Source: Reticulascus tulasneorum (lineage: Eukaryota; Ascomycota; Sordariomycetes; Glomerellales; Reticulascaceae). Taken from it: a stretch of DNA of 64,000 nt. A model generated the notes under the pieces. That model had not been told where the DNA came from. It saw only the letters and a program-made list of their open reading frames with translations, and ran no database searches. The DNA is taken from assembly GCA_001557505.1 (NCBI GenBank), contig LSAX01000003.1, forward strand, positions 2,232,001-2,296,000, given 5' to 3'. This document shows positions 20,925 to 33,032 of this stretch, in pieces; positions within the stretch are counted from its first letter, which is position 1, and each line of letters opens with the position of its first letter. A program made the position numbers and the translations under genes.

Positions 20925-23873
20925 ATGCCGGCCAGAAGATATACTGTCAACGAGCTACTTGCTCTGCAAAATAGCCAATCTTCCCAGGCTATCTTTGAAT
21001 GGGGTTTCGTTGACATGATCCGCCATGACCAGCAACTCGGTATGTACCTTCTAATGAATTCAACATGCCATATTTGAAGGCTGTGCAAGTTTGACAGTGT
21101 TATGACTGACCTACATCAGCATCTGTTATTCTCCGAACCCCGGCCCCGACCCCGGGCCGAATTCTCCCCAACGAAACTGTGCAGAACGCAGAAGAACCCT
21201 CCCCACAGAGTGCGGATGAGTTGATTTTGTACGAAGGCAATGCTCGCCGACGGATCCAGGAAGAAAACAGTGAGTGGAAATACACCGGCAGATCTGCCAT
21301 TGAACTGGCGGAGAATGAACCTCTGGTTGCTCCTTCGGGCGTAGACGCCCAGAGGCATGAAGGCTTCCTGAGGTTCTACAAGTCTGTAGCATCACCAACT
21401 CATGTTCGCGTTACAGCAGGCGGACGAATTGTACCAAACACCCGAGGACCCTCCTCACCCACCGGAAAAGGAACCAAGGAGAAGGAAAGCGTATCTGTTA
21501 GCAGCCAGCCAGCCGGTCATTCATCAGCACAGGCCGTTCATGATCCATCACATTCAGTTCATGGCCAGATGCCAATGGTCTCCCCACAAGCCCAAGTGGC
21601 TTTCATTCAAGGCATGGCTCATCCCGGATACATGCCAGTTCCAATGTCCTATGGCATGGCTGGTGGATATCCTATCCAAGCTGTCCCGATGCAGCATCCC
21701 ATGATGTCGCATCCAAACTTGGGCTATATGGCGGCGTCTGAACCACAAATGGCATCCAAGGGACGCGCTGCGAAACAGAAAGGAGAGAATCCTGCTCCGA
21801 TGCAACCACAAGCCCAGTTTGACCCCACGCGTGCTGTTCCCTTGAAAGCTCCGTGGGTTGCTCCAGGTCAAGGAAACCAGTACATTCCTTTCAATATGTT
21901 GGGAGCACAACCCGTAGCAAATTACCCTCCTCACTTCATGGCAGCTCAGAACGCTGGCTTACCCCCGATGCTCGGACCAATGCATTATCCCGTCCCACCG
22001 TTCCCTCATCACATGTCTACCGCAATGGCTCCAGGTTCTCCTATGGACTATCTCCAATTCCAAGCCTCAGACAATCGGCCTCCCACGTCTATTTTGCTCA
22101 GTGACGTTACGAAGAGGCAGCTCGAGCTTTTGCGAAACGGTCTCAAGTATGTCGAGGATCAACTGCAGTACAACAAGCATCAAATCGACGAAACCGAGAT
22201 GCTGGGGCGCGCGACTAGGATTCGGGCCACAATTTCGGAATTTGAACGAAATTTCAAGAGTCTCCGGGAGTTCGAAAGCTCGCACAACCTGGGCTCTCAA
22301 AAGCCAGAGACGCTGAAAGAATCGAAGAATGCGTCCAGCAAGACCAAGGTCGATTCAACCTCCAAAGGCGGATCACCTCACAAGGAGCAAGTCCAGCAAA
22401 AGTCTTCGTCGCAAAAGGCCAAGAAAGATACTTCTAAGCTTGAGCCAATTGTCAGCTCTACCAAGTTAACCTCATCCGCCTCTGTGGAGCCACCTGTCAA
22501 GCCTTCTTCTCAGCGCGTAAGTGACGAAACGGAATCGGTCAAGAAGTCATCAGCAATCCCTATTACTGCGGCTCTCGCCCCCCCCTTCCAGCCCCGAGCT
22601 GAAGTTCCAACGCAAGATTCACTTCTCGCCAAACCTCTGGCCACCACTGGGCCTCCAAAGGCAGTCAAGCGCAAGCAACGAACCCCCTCAGAAGTCCTTG
22701 CGGCGGAGAAGCGGCTTCTGGCCAAAGGAAGTGAGGGCTGGGGCCCCACTGAGGGTTTCGATCCTTCTGCCATCACAAGACTCGCTCCAATGACTCCTGT
22801 CAACGATCCAAGACATCACTTGGATTACGACTATGACAACGGTGGACTGGGTTATCCATATCTTGTTGCTACACTGCGTGAAGGTGGCGATCCTATCAAT
22901 CCAAGCAACGCAGATTGGATATACCACCGCGAGCTGACTGGTGACGAGAAACGTGCTCGCTATCTGTACTGGGCCAAGGCTCCTCCAGAGATTCAGCAGG
23001 GCTTGCCAAAATTTGACGGCAGAGACTTCTACCCAAGTTCACCAGTAAAAGCAGACTTCTGCAGTTTTGACCAGTCTTTTGAGGACGCTCTTCCAACGGG
23101 AAGCGTTGATATGGACTATGTCAATCATCAGCAGCCATATCACGATCCATTCGCCACCGTCGCTGCTGCGGGCCCTGTCAGAGAGCTTGCGACTCGCTAC
23201 CGCGAGGGGAAGCGTGGCAGCAAGTCCGACAACGTAAGCGGACTAGGAGGTGTAGCAAAACGCACTGTTGGAAAGAAGGTGAGACTCGGACCTCATAATG
23301 TCCTTCACCAGCAGCTCAGTCATACTGACAAACTCGGGAAGGTTATTGAAGAGACGAAGTCCTGGCGATCACCGGAGCGAACCCAGACTTCTACCGAGGA
23401 TTTTGAGACTGAGCATCGTATCTTACGAGGACGAAGGTCCATGGGCAGATCAAGGTGAGTCCCGTGTTCCTCATCTGAATTATATCGCTCTGATGTACTA
23501 ACAAAATGCAGCAAAGGACAGGGTAAAAACGAGCTATGGAACACGTTGGTCAAGAGAGGAAATCCAAGCACAAATGCTCTCCCTGGCGCGGTCACTTCGA
23601 TGACTGCCCATGGCTATCTTCCTCAATATGCAGGATTTGCTGCTGCGTCTCTGACTCCAACAATTGCAAATGCCGCTGGAGCACCATCGCACGGCTCGCC
23701 AAACAAACAGGGCGAGCAGGGCGAGGTCGGCATGGGAAATTCTGTGTCTGAGAAGCGTGGAGAGAACCGGCCTCCAAATGGCACAGCGTGAGTTTCCCGC
23801 ATTCCAACAAGTAACACGGTTGAGACTTACGGTTTGATGCAGCGGCTACAACTCTTACTTTTCCCGCTCTTAA
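20925..23873 (+). CDS. Unknown 918-residue low-complexity, coiled-coil protein
   Basis: Not recognised. Four exons: 20925..21039, 21120..23454, 23512..23787, 23843..23873; 918 residues, all junctions in frame. The N-terminus (MPARRYTVNELLALQNS) is followed by an ordered-looking block to about residue 120 with LRFYKSVASPTHVRVTAGGR. Then comes a Met/Pro/Gln-rich segment (about 170-300), a short helical coiled coil (KRQLELLRNGLKYVEDQL, about 310-375), a Lys/Ser-rich disordered region, and a second conserved-looking block (GYPYLVATLREGGDPINPSN, WIYHRELTGDEKRARYLYWA). The tail contains GKNELWNTLVKRGNPS and AGFAAASL. No signal peptide or membrane span, so likely nuclear or cytoplasmic. A very long gene-poor region lies upstream. 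Confidence 0.8.
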
Positions 23874-25145
23874 ATGACGGGATCTTGAGCATGGCCAGTC
23901 AACCGCCGGCTGATCCAGACCATGCGATGTGGCAGAAGACCATATCACATTCTAGTCTTGTTTGTCATTACTACCTCACAGCATTGATGACAAGTTAGGC
24001 CAACAGTTTTTTCTTTTCGACTTTCTGCACAGCATACTCCTTACTCATAGCTCGGTATTTGTTTTCGAGCAGCCACTGGGATTTACGCAGGTGGTTTTCT
24101 TCATCAGAGATACCGATGTTGAAATGTAATAGCTTTTTTCAGGGCTATCACCCATCACGCAGATGAGACCAGGGGCCTGCTAGACGCCAGCATAGGGTCA
24201 ACATTACTTTTCTTTTCTTCGATGCCGCATAAGGCTCACCGGTTTTTTCTTCACTTCGTCGACAACTTTGGAGATTGCAATGGACATTCGAACCTCGTTC
24301 GGTCATAAAACGAACTTTGTGGCTATTAATTCAGTAGCACAAAGTGGTTTCAGCTGGGCATGGGGATCTTCTGTATCATAGCAAGTCTCATAGTTAGTCT
24401 CCCATAGGGTCCCATAGGGTATTACATTTTCTTGTTTTCGCAAATCGTTTGTCGTCGGATGACGTGAACTCTGTCGAGGCGATTGTGAATTGTCTATTTG
24501 CTACCTGAGAACTAGCGACCAAATAGTCCCTCCAAGCCCAGTGATGACTTCAAAATAGCCATCGCTAAATGAAACACACGAAATAAAGTAGACATGTACC
24601 TCACCTTCAAATTTTCGACCTCATTGACAAGGTCTTGGCAGAAAATCTTCAAGCGAGAAGTGGGATTGGAAAAATTCCTCCACTCGTTTTACTCTTCGCC
24701 AGACGTATACCTCGAAAACCATGGATCTTAGTGGTTGACGCGGAGATATCCTAGCGTGTTTACTCACCGTCAGGGAGGGAAGTTCCAAATTGCAAAAGTC
24801 CTGACATGCCAAATGAGCTGGGACAGGTGATTAGCAGAGCCGAGACTGGTATAGCAAGTCCTGCCCAGGGAGAGTAGTGAGGCAGATTGGCAGCTTTGCC
24901 AGCGGTACAGTCACGATTTGAATCAACACCTTCGGGAGGACCTCCCATGGAGCATTTCACGGCGCGAAGCGTGCGTGAAATGGCCATTTGAGAAACAAAA
25001 TTCTCATTTGTTCTATTGGTTGTGTTTTGTTTCCCCTTCCCTTGCCATGCACTCGAAACATCAAGTTCGTCGCAGAAACGCCTCGAGGGAATATGTCAAA
25101 CGATGCCAACCGGCCGTCCTGCTCAATCAATCGTTGTGTGATTAT
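23874..25145. other. Convergent intergenic region
   Basis: 1.27 kb between the 3' end of the 918-residue protein gene and the 3' end of the L26 gene. It contains T-rich stretches and a small tandem repeat (CCCATAGGGT twice near 24401-24420). No coding signal accepted. Confidence 0.5.
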
Positions 25146-25700
25146 TTACGCCTTGCCCTTGCCCTTCGACCTTCCCTCTCGTCCAAGCTTGATTCGCTCC
25201 AGGATGCTCTCGCGGTCCTTGTCGATCTTCAGCTTCGTGACGACGACGTTGCTGGGGTGGATGCCGAGCGGGACGCTCTGCCCGGAGGTCTTCTCGCGGG
25301 TGACACGCTCGATGTGGATGACATATTTGAGACGGTAGACTGAGATGACCTTGCCTTCCCGGCCCTTGTTTGCGCCTCGGACGATGGTAACCTCGTCGTC
25401 TTTTCGGATGGGGATGCTGCGAACCTAAGAGTGGGAATCGCTATCAGTAACTGAGATTGATGGATGGTTGTGTCGGAGATTTGAAGGAGGAGGTGAGGCG
25501 AGGCTTACATTGTGCTTCTCACGGAGCTCCTTGGAGAGGGGTGCGCTCATGATGTTTCGTCGGATGCTGGAGGGAGCGCCATAATGGGCGGCTCGAGACT
25601 TTCGTCTCGAGGAGTGGAGGACTGGACACAATTGTTAGAATCAGAGTGTTGCAGAATCCTGTCTCACAGCTAGCTACTCACTTTTGCTGACCTTCGCCAT
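25146..25700 (-). CDS. RPL26: 60S ribosomal protein L26 (uL24)
   Basis: Component of the large cytosolic ribosomal subunit near the peptide exit tunnel. Three exons: 25700..25682 (19 nt), 25621..25509, 25424..25146; introns of 60 and 84 nt; 136 residues, as expected for the family. Conserved blocks: [54 protein letters not shown] (KOW motif), [18 protein letters not shown] and [15 protein letters not shown]; the C-terminus is the basic SKGKGKA. A very short first exon right after the ATG is usual for fungal ribosomal protein genes. Confidence 0.97.
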
Positions 25701-26607
25701 TTTGGAGATTGTCGAGCTTGATGAGTTGACGTGAAGATGTCTCGATCCGGCTGGTCGTTGGAAAATTTCAGGACGGGTTGGTTGTGGGCGAAATTTAGGC
25801 GATGTGGCTCGCTCCACGTGACTGAGAATTGCCCTACAGATGCACGTGATCTCGATGCTGGTTGTTGAGCTGTGTGTTGGGTGGGTCCCGGTCCATGCTC
25901 ACCTGGTCCTGGGACCCTTGGTTTCTCACCGAGCTTCACCGAGCATGGATGGCCCAAGAACCAGTTCGCAAAGCTTTCCTCATCCTGCCATTGCAAGCTG
26001 CCATATCAATATCACGGACCAAAAACGCAATATGAAGTTTTATGTGCTACGAGTTACTACGCAATAGTCTACAAGAACGCCCAGCTATGTTCCCCTTCAT
26101 CCAGGTCGACGTTTAATCGAATAGGGAAGAAGAGTATGAGAGTGGAAGTGTGGAAAAGCAGGCACATGGGTTTGCTCTAGAAATATTTAGCAACTATTTA
26201 AGTTCTGATTCTTGGAACCACATGTTCAAAGGTATTCTAACGGGCACAAATAGAAGACTGAGCCATCATGACTGGGTCGACCGCATTCATTGATTGTTCT
26301 GTCTTGAATTTCATCTACGAAATTGCAGCCAACCCAATGTCATGCAACTTGTTTTGGCCATGAATGCTCCTGATCATATCATACAACTCTATGCTTCATT
26401 GCCCCTGTGGGTTTTCCGCCAGCCTGCTATGCAACCAAACGCCTACTTGAAGTCTGACTGATGGTACAAGTGAATTACTAGGACATGAAGCCTGGTAAGA
26501 TGAGCGGCTTTCCCAGGCTTCTAAATCTACCCGTCGTTGCGGTTTAAATGCTGAATTGCCAATGAAAAAGCTGAGTAGAGGACTGTTTATCAATCGATGG
26601 CGTCCCG
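25701..26607. promoter_or_regulatory. Intergenic region, L26 promoter side
   Basis: About 900 bp upstream of L26 and downstream of COX11 (same strand). The half nearer 25701 should contain the L26 promoter. No other gene or repeat seen. Confidence 0.45.
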
Positions 26608-27545
26608 CTACATACTTGCTACAGGCACCGGGGCCGTGAACTTCCCATTATTGTCATATTTTGCTTCTAGGTCACTCGTCAGCATCCCACTCAGATTCGA
26701 AAAGCCGCGCACTTACTAAAGAAAGTATATGACAACGTGATCGTTTCAATTCCCTTCATGTTAACATCAGTCACAATATCCGGATCCAGGTAGAAGAAGA
26801 CCGGCATATCCACGGTCTCGCCGGCGTTCAGCCTCTGCTCCTCGAAGCAGAAGCACTGGATCTTGCTGAAGTATGGCGCCACTTGCCCTGGCGTCACACT
26901 GTACGTTGCCACGCCAATTATGTCATGGTCGCTCGTGTTCGTCGCCGTGTAGAACGCCAGCGCTGTCTCTCCCGGCAGGATGCGCACCTCGCGCTGCTGC
27001 GGCGTGAACTTCCATGGTAAAATGTCGGAGACGGAGGAGTTGAAGGTGACGCGGATGCGCTTGGCATCCTTGACGGGGATGAGCCGGCTGGCAAGGTCAT
27101 CATCGTCGCCTGGCCCATGTGCGCGGACGGGCTGGCCGCCCCAGCCGGTTGTTTGGCAGATCTGCGAGTATAAGCAGAAGTTCCGAGGAACGGTCGCTAT
27201 AGTAGGCTTACCATCTTGTACATCGGCACCGAACCATACGAAAGAGCGACGGTGCCGAGGATGAAGCTGAGCGAATAGTACCTGCTCCTTTTAGCTACTC
27301 GTGCAGTCCAACTGAGTTCTCGGGTATTCATACGCCGTAGTTGCGTTCTTCTTCCTGTAATATCCATGGAGCTGGTCCATTGACGGTGTTTGACCTTGCT
27401 GCTTATTCGAGGAGCTCGAGACGTTCCGGACCGCCTGGGGTATTCGTATGCGACGGGGCTGAGTGCGAGCATTCTGGCAGAAGAAACACGACCATTGCGG
27501 CTGCTGTCGGGCTATGCGCCAGGGATTTCGAGGTAAGCTGTTCAT
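26608..27545 (-). CDS. COX11: Cytochrome c oxidase assembly protein COX11
   Basis: Copper chaperone of the mitochondrial inner membrane that delivers copper to the CuB site of Cox1. Four exons: 27545..27334, 27281..27212, 27161..26717, 26666..26608; three very short introns (52, 50, 50 nt); 261 residues. The N-terminus is Arg/Ser/Gln-rich, fitting a matrix-targeting signal. One transmembrane segment spans YYSLSFILGTVALSYGSVPM. The intermembrane-space domain has the copper-binding CFCF motif (Cys197, Cys199) in FSKIQCFCFEEQRL. It ends with TITLSYTFFKAKYDNNGK, read only after splicing the last intron. Confidence 0.96.
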
Positions 27546-27973
27546 TGTCGGATCTGGTTTGGCGATGCGCGGGGCAGCTCGTTGGGAAGCTCTCGAGGAA
27601 GGGAAATTTAGAAGCTTCAATCAGCTTATTGCCGAGTGACGTCGGAACGGAGAAATTGGCTGAGGCCAGGTAGATTCTTCCGGGGGTTCCAGTGAATGTA
27701 CCGGGGATGCACGTTAAGGCGCGGGGCACTACGGCGCTATAATGTCATCATGGATGGCACCTGGCATGATCAGTAATTGTAGTGACAGCAATAGAGGACT
27801 GTGCTTGAATTAGTGGGCTAATTACCATTTGCACCAAAATCCGTGGCAATTGCTAATTTGATCTTCACGTCATGAGATGATATCTCGAGGTGAACTGTCA
27901 TCAATCATATACCAACAATATCCATAATCCATTCTAGTAATTATTTAGACTTTCCATCCAACAAATCCAGTCC
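27546..27973. promoter_or_regulatory. Intergenic region upstream of COX11
   Basis: About 430 bp between the COX11 start and the amine oxidase stop (both minus strand). It should contain the COX11 promoter and the amine oxidase 3' UTR. Nothing else seen. Confidence 0.45.
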
Positions 27974-29643
27974 TCATGCTGCTTTCCCATTCTTCAACGA
28001 CCGCTTCACGCCATTGACCTTTGGTGCTATCCTCCCTCTTGTTACTCCCGCTGCCTTTTCTAACAACATAACTACAAACACCTGAATAAACGAAATAAAT
28101 AAGCGCAGCAGCCAGTCAACTGCTCCGAGTTCCGGCTTCCGTCCCCGGATGTAGGTCGCGTCGACAAACTTGAACGGCAGTTTGGCTCCCAGGTGTTCCT
28201 GTGCCACGTGGAGCCCACTGCTGAACCCGTCCTCGTGGAAGCCATACTTTGTCCACGCTCCGGCATAGCTGATACCCCGGGTGTTCTGGATCCGGGGCAG
28301 GAGCTTCTGCGCGCGAACTGCCTCCGGTGTATAGAGTGGATGGGCATAGGTGTATTTGCCTTGCGTCTTCGCAGGGTCAGGCGTATGAAGCGGGTTCAGG
28401 GTGACGAGAACATCACCAAAGGTTTCGCGGGGGATGTGCTGGAGTATGTTCATGTTGTAAGTCAGCGACACTTGATCAATGTTGCTTTTGCCGGTTGCGG
28501 GCGATGACAGCGTCAGGTAATTCCAGCTGGACCAAGCCCTTCGCGAGGTTGGCATGAGTGAAAGATCCGAGTGTAGAACTACCGAGTTCTTCGAGGTGTG
28601 GAATGATGACATGATGGCCTTCTCCTCTTCCGTTGCCGATGATTCAATGATGGAGTAGGCTTGATCTCCGTGAGTTGCCAGGATAACGTGATCAAAGACT
28701 TCTGATTTCCCGTCATGGATATGTAATCGGACCCGTCCGTCATCCTCGTTTGTGACTCGAGTTACTCGGCTGTTGAGAAATTTGTGGTTTGAAGGGAAAC
28801 CCTTCATAACAGCATTGATATACGCATTGCCACACTCTTGTAATGTCAACCATTCTGGCCTGGCTGCTACAGTTGATAGGAGATGATGGTTCCAGCTGCG
28901 GCACGGTCAGCATCAACCGGGAGCCAGGGACGATACACTTACAGAAATCGAACCAAGGTGACCGCAGGGAAGTCAAGCGTGCACTTATCAGGACTCGTGC
29001 TCCAAACAGCAGCAGTCATAGGAATGAGGTAGTCGTCTCTAAAGGCGTCCGAATATCCTTCTCGGTCCAGGTACTCTCCGATAGTCTCCTCAAGCTTGGC
29101 ACCTTTGCTGTGACCGTTCATTGCAGCCGCATCATTATCGTCATCAGCTATCAGCAGATCAAGTGCAGACTGATTGAAGCGGAGGATGTCGAAGATCATC
29201 CTCCACATTCTGAGGGAGAAGATGTTTTTCCGCTGACAAAAGATGGCGTCTAAGCTGGTCCCAGCCCACTCGAACAGGCCATGGTCTCGAGTAACCCCAA
29301 AGGTCATCTCAGTCGGCACCGTCTCGATATTGACCTTCTTGAGGAAGTTGATGAAGTTGGCTGAGAGAGATCAGTGAGTGTTTTATCCGGACACGGGGCA
29401 CACAAGACAAATCTCACGATAAGTTGCGGTATTCATCACAATGAAGCCGGTATCCACGTCGGTTTTGTGTTTCCCGTGCCTCCACTGCGCGGTGTTGGTA
29501 TGCCCACCGAGCCGCTCAGCTGCTTCGTAGAGATACACATCATGATGAGTGCCATTCAGGGCCCACAGCGCAGCTATTCCCGCGCATCCGCTGCCCACCA
29601 CGGCGACCTTCTTCCTGCGTTTTCTGTCAGCTGGCGAACTCAT
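27974..29643 (-). CDS. FAD-dependent amine oxidase-family protein
   Basis: Flavin-containing amine oxidase/NAD(P)-binding Rossmann-like protein of the type related to bacterial COG2907. Three exons: 29643..29418, 29360..28943, 28895..27974; introns of 57 and 47 nt; 521 residues. An N-terminal dinucleotide-binding motif VVGSGCAGIAALWAL is followed by the FAD ribose-binding acidic position in VYLYEAAERLGGHTNT. Further blocks: DTGFIVMNTATYPNF, WNHHLLSTVAARPEW, DHVILATHGDQA and the C-terminal GISYAGAWTKYGFHEDGFSSG, which normally contacts FAD. A hydrophobic stretch near the C-terminus (LFISFIQVFVVMLL) may be a membrane tether. Substrate is unknown. In bacteria relatives sit beside cyclopropane-fatty-acid synthase genes; no such neighbour is seen here. 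Confidence 0.88.
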
Positions 29644-30633
29644 CGAACCGGCTGCGTTGAGAATGACGTGAGACGAATAAGTTCAATTGAGAAGGAAAAG
29701 AAAAAAGGCGGCCGCTAGAAAACAGTCCGTCCTATAGCATGGTTTCGGACATTCCATTCCAGACGTGGGCGGGACGTCTTTGTCTGAGATGTTAAAGAGG
29801 GGCAGAGCACTAGCTAAGACATGACGGGTTGTGCAGCACACGCACACACACCATTTCCACATGTCAATCCTAGATCCAGCGTCTCTAGAGGGGGCAGAGG
29901 CAATTAGGGTGTTGGTTGCGTGGGTGTGTTGCACACACAAGCTCGAACGCCCACGCCAATGCGACTAGCGCTGCTGCTGCTGGTGGTGATAATATATGTA
30001 TGACGGAATCGAATGCGGACTTACAACTTCTGTTCTTGTTCCATTGCACCACCCAACCACGAACCAATGGATATGCTTGGAAGGCCTGAAGGAAGCGGAT
30101 TGAAGATGCGACTAGACGTTGGAATTGTTTACTGAGAAGGGAGAAAAACATCCAATGCTTGAGCCGCAAAAGATTGAGCCGGGTCGTGCTAATGCGATGA
30201 AACTCAAAGCTCTCGGGACAGATTTAATACGCCAAGGTTATTCTGCAGGGGTAGGTCCGTGGCTGGCAACAAAAGCCGGGCCCAATCAACAATGGATAAA
30301 ACCGAGCTTTGTCGCTGAATGGCTCCGAGCTAGATGTTTACACAGAGCTGCCACTCGTGAAAATTGAGAGGGTTTACATGTAGAAATCGCTTTAACACCT
30401 CTCCCAAGTGGCAAGCGATAGGAACTTGTGTCTCAACTTGGTGGAATACTTTGAGTAAATCACAAATACACCGTAGAGGTATCTAAAAGGCGAATCCATT
30501 CAGTCGTTGAATGGTGTACATCGTAAAACGCATAGCTCAATATCCAATAAGCTTGCTATCCTTAATTTCCAACTAGTGCATGACCTTTCCTAATAGGCAT
30601 TTTGCACTGTTCTCTCCCCTATGCGATGCCCAT
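29644..30633. promoter_or_regulatory. Intergenic region upstream of the amine oxidase gene
   Basis: About 990 bp between the amine oxidase start and the MFS transporter stop (both minus strand). It should hold the amine oxidase promoter and the transporter 3' UTR. No coding exons accepted. Confidence 0.45.
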
Positions 30634-33032
30634 TTATACACGTTTGGTTGGGTCGTGCTGCTTCTCCTGCGCAAAAGACTCCTCGGACAACTCGATTGCC
30701 CTATTAATCGGCGTCACCGGCTTCGCCACATCCTGCCGGAAAATGTAACGGCGCCAGAACCAAACAAACTGCGCACCGCCATGCGCCGCAAAGGTCCGCA
30801 GCGGCACACTGAAAACGGCGTCCAGCTCCTCAAGCGTTTTCTCCTTGGTTTCAGGAACGAAGAATAGCACGAGGAAGAACCCGACTATGTTCCAAGATGC
30901 GTACCAAGCAAAGGCGCCCTGCGGCTTGAATGCACGCTGGAGAGATGGCCAGGTGACTGAGAGAACGAAGTTGAAGAACCACGTCGTCGCTGTGGCGAGG
31001 GACATGCCGATGGGTCGGATGTACAGGGGATAGGCCTCGGCGGAATATGTGAATGGCACCGGACCCTCGCCGGGGGAGTAGACCATGCCGAACAAGTAGA
31101 TACCGAGGGCAATGCAGGCGACTTTGGCAGGGTTTGTAGGTATGTAGAAGCTGAAGCCTGTGAAGAACAGGAAAAGCGCCATAAACTAAACTCAAAGCGT
31201 TAGCATGACTGTGTCTGGGCGAGGTGTCAACGCACGCGTCTTTGAAAGTTTGGACGTACCGGAAACGTCGCTAATAGCAGATTTCGGCGTCCAAATGTAT
31301 CAATAGTGTAAAATCCGGGCAAGGCAAACACCCAGTTGATAATACCGAACCCTAGAGATGCAGACAAGGCACTGATTTCCGAGAAGTCGGCCTGTAGGAA
31401 GATTTCCGACGAGTAGTAGGCGATAACATTTACACCACAAAACTAGCAAGCGCGTCATATAATTAGCGTCCGTCAATATGTTAAGACTAAGCCAATAGTA
31501 TGGGGAGTGTTTTGGGAAGGGGTTTACCTGTTGCATAAACATCACGATCTCAGAAGCGATCATTGCATTTCTGTTACGTCGAATTGTAAGAAACTCCTTG
31601 AATCTGTTCTGTGTTCCGATGTTGCTAGTCTCCCGCTCAGCCTGGAGCAAAGCATTGGCATAGAACAGGTCTCGTGCAGCCTGGACTTTCTGGAAGCGAA
31701 GTTGGCACATGGCCTTGAAGGCCTTGTCGTGGCGGTCTTTTGTCAAATACCAACGTGGAGACTCGGGACACAGGAACACCAGGCAGCAGACGATGACAGC
31801 CGGAACCATGGCAGAACCCATCATAAGTCTCCATCTTAGTCCCTCAATGCCGTGATCAGGGACATTATAAAATGCCAAATCTGCAGCATACCCGACCATG
31901 ATTCCGAACGCGGTCCACACCTACGGGCATTTAAATTAGTATATTATATGGCGAAAGGGAGTGAGGCAGGTCAAAGTGCCCACGGAATCGGTTAATTTAC
32001 CTGCCATTGCATAACTAAAGCTCCACGCAATCTTGGAGGTGAACACTCGGCGGCGAAAATAGGCGTAGTTGCAGATTTTGGTCCAATCCCAAAGCCAAGA
32101 GCAAACCTAGCAATGAACATGTGCCACCAGGTGTTTGTGAAAGCTGTGAAAGATCGAAATTTTAGGATTTTTGACCATATAAGTGGAAGGAGCCAGAGCA
32201 GGTTGAGCTCATACCTTGCCAGAAGCAGGCCAAAGCAGAGATCAAGCAGGAGATGAATACAGTGCCCCGGCGTCCGAAGACCTTGTTCATCGGTTCAGTT
32301 AACCCTGATATCTGTCAGCTACACGCCTCAGCTGGTAATAGTTATGAATTACTCACAACAGCCAACGACAGCACAGCAAAGATAAGGGGCGGAGTTGGTG
32401 AGGCCCAAAAGCCAGGTGTGTCGCTCGTTTTCAGAATCCCCAATACCAAATTGCACCTATTTGCATCAATTTCCATTGCCGCAGGGCAGGACAAATTAAA
32501 GGATGGAAACCTACCTTGTAAAACGACTGAGCACCGTTTACAACTGTCTCATCCATTCCCTGGACAGCGGCACAGAGGGAGCAGACTTTCACTGGTCAGC
32601 AGACATTCAAGACAAAATTCAGGGGAACTACTCACTGGCGACGACCCAGTATAACATTCTGGGGTTCCGCCATTTGTGCGTCACCTCGTCGCCAAGAGCT
32701 TCTCGCTCCTCAGCGGTCAGCTCTGCAATAGTATCGTACTTGTTCATATCGCCGGCGATCATGGCACCGAGCCGGAAAGCACGGATATCTTCCTCCTCAG
32801 TGATGCCATGGTCACGGCAGTACTCCGTGCCTAAAGTTGCCAACTGTTCAGGACTGAGACCTTCTAAGGGGTTCTGGAGTTTTCTCGAAGCCGCAAATCG
32901 TCGCTTCTCCTCCTCGGAGATTTCAGCGGCGGTTGCCTCCGAAGGTCGGGGACGGTCGAAATGATCGACCTGTGTCTGGTCGTCATCCGATGGCCGATTG
33001 GTAATATTCTCTCTCTTCGGATCCGAAGCCAT
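30634..33032 (-). CDS. MFS sugar-porter family transporter
   Basis: Plasma-membrane sugar/polyol:proton symporter-type protein. Eight exons: 33032..32636, 32591..32515, 32456..32357, 32304..32215, 32143..32001, 31920..31528, 31442..31260, 31185..30634; every junction keeps frame; 644 residues. A long (about 135-residue) acidic cytosolic N-terminus ([19 protein letters not shown]) precedes 12 predicted membrane spans. Sugar-porter signatures: [11 protein letters not shown] after TM2, [58 protein letters not shown] and [12 protein letters not shown]. The Met at 33032 was taken as start; the in-frame GTG just upstream is not a eukaryotic start. Substrate cannot be read from sequence. Confidence 0.93.
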
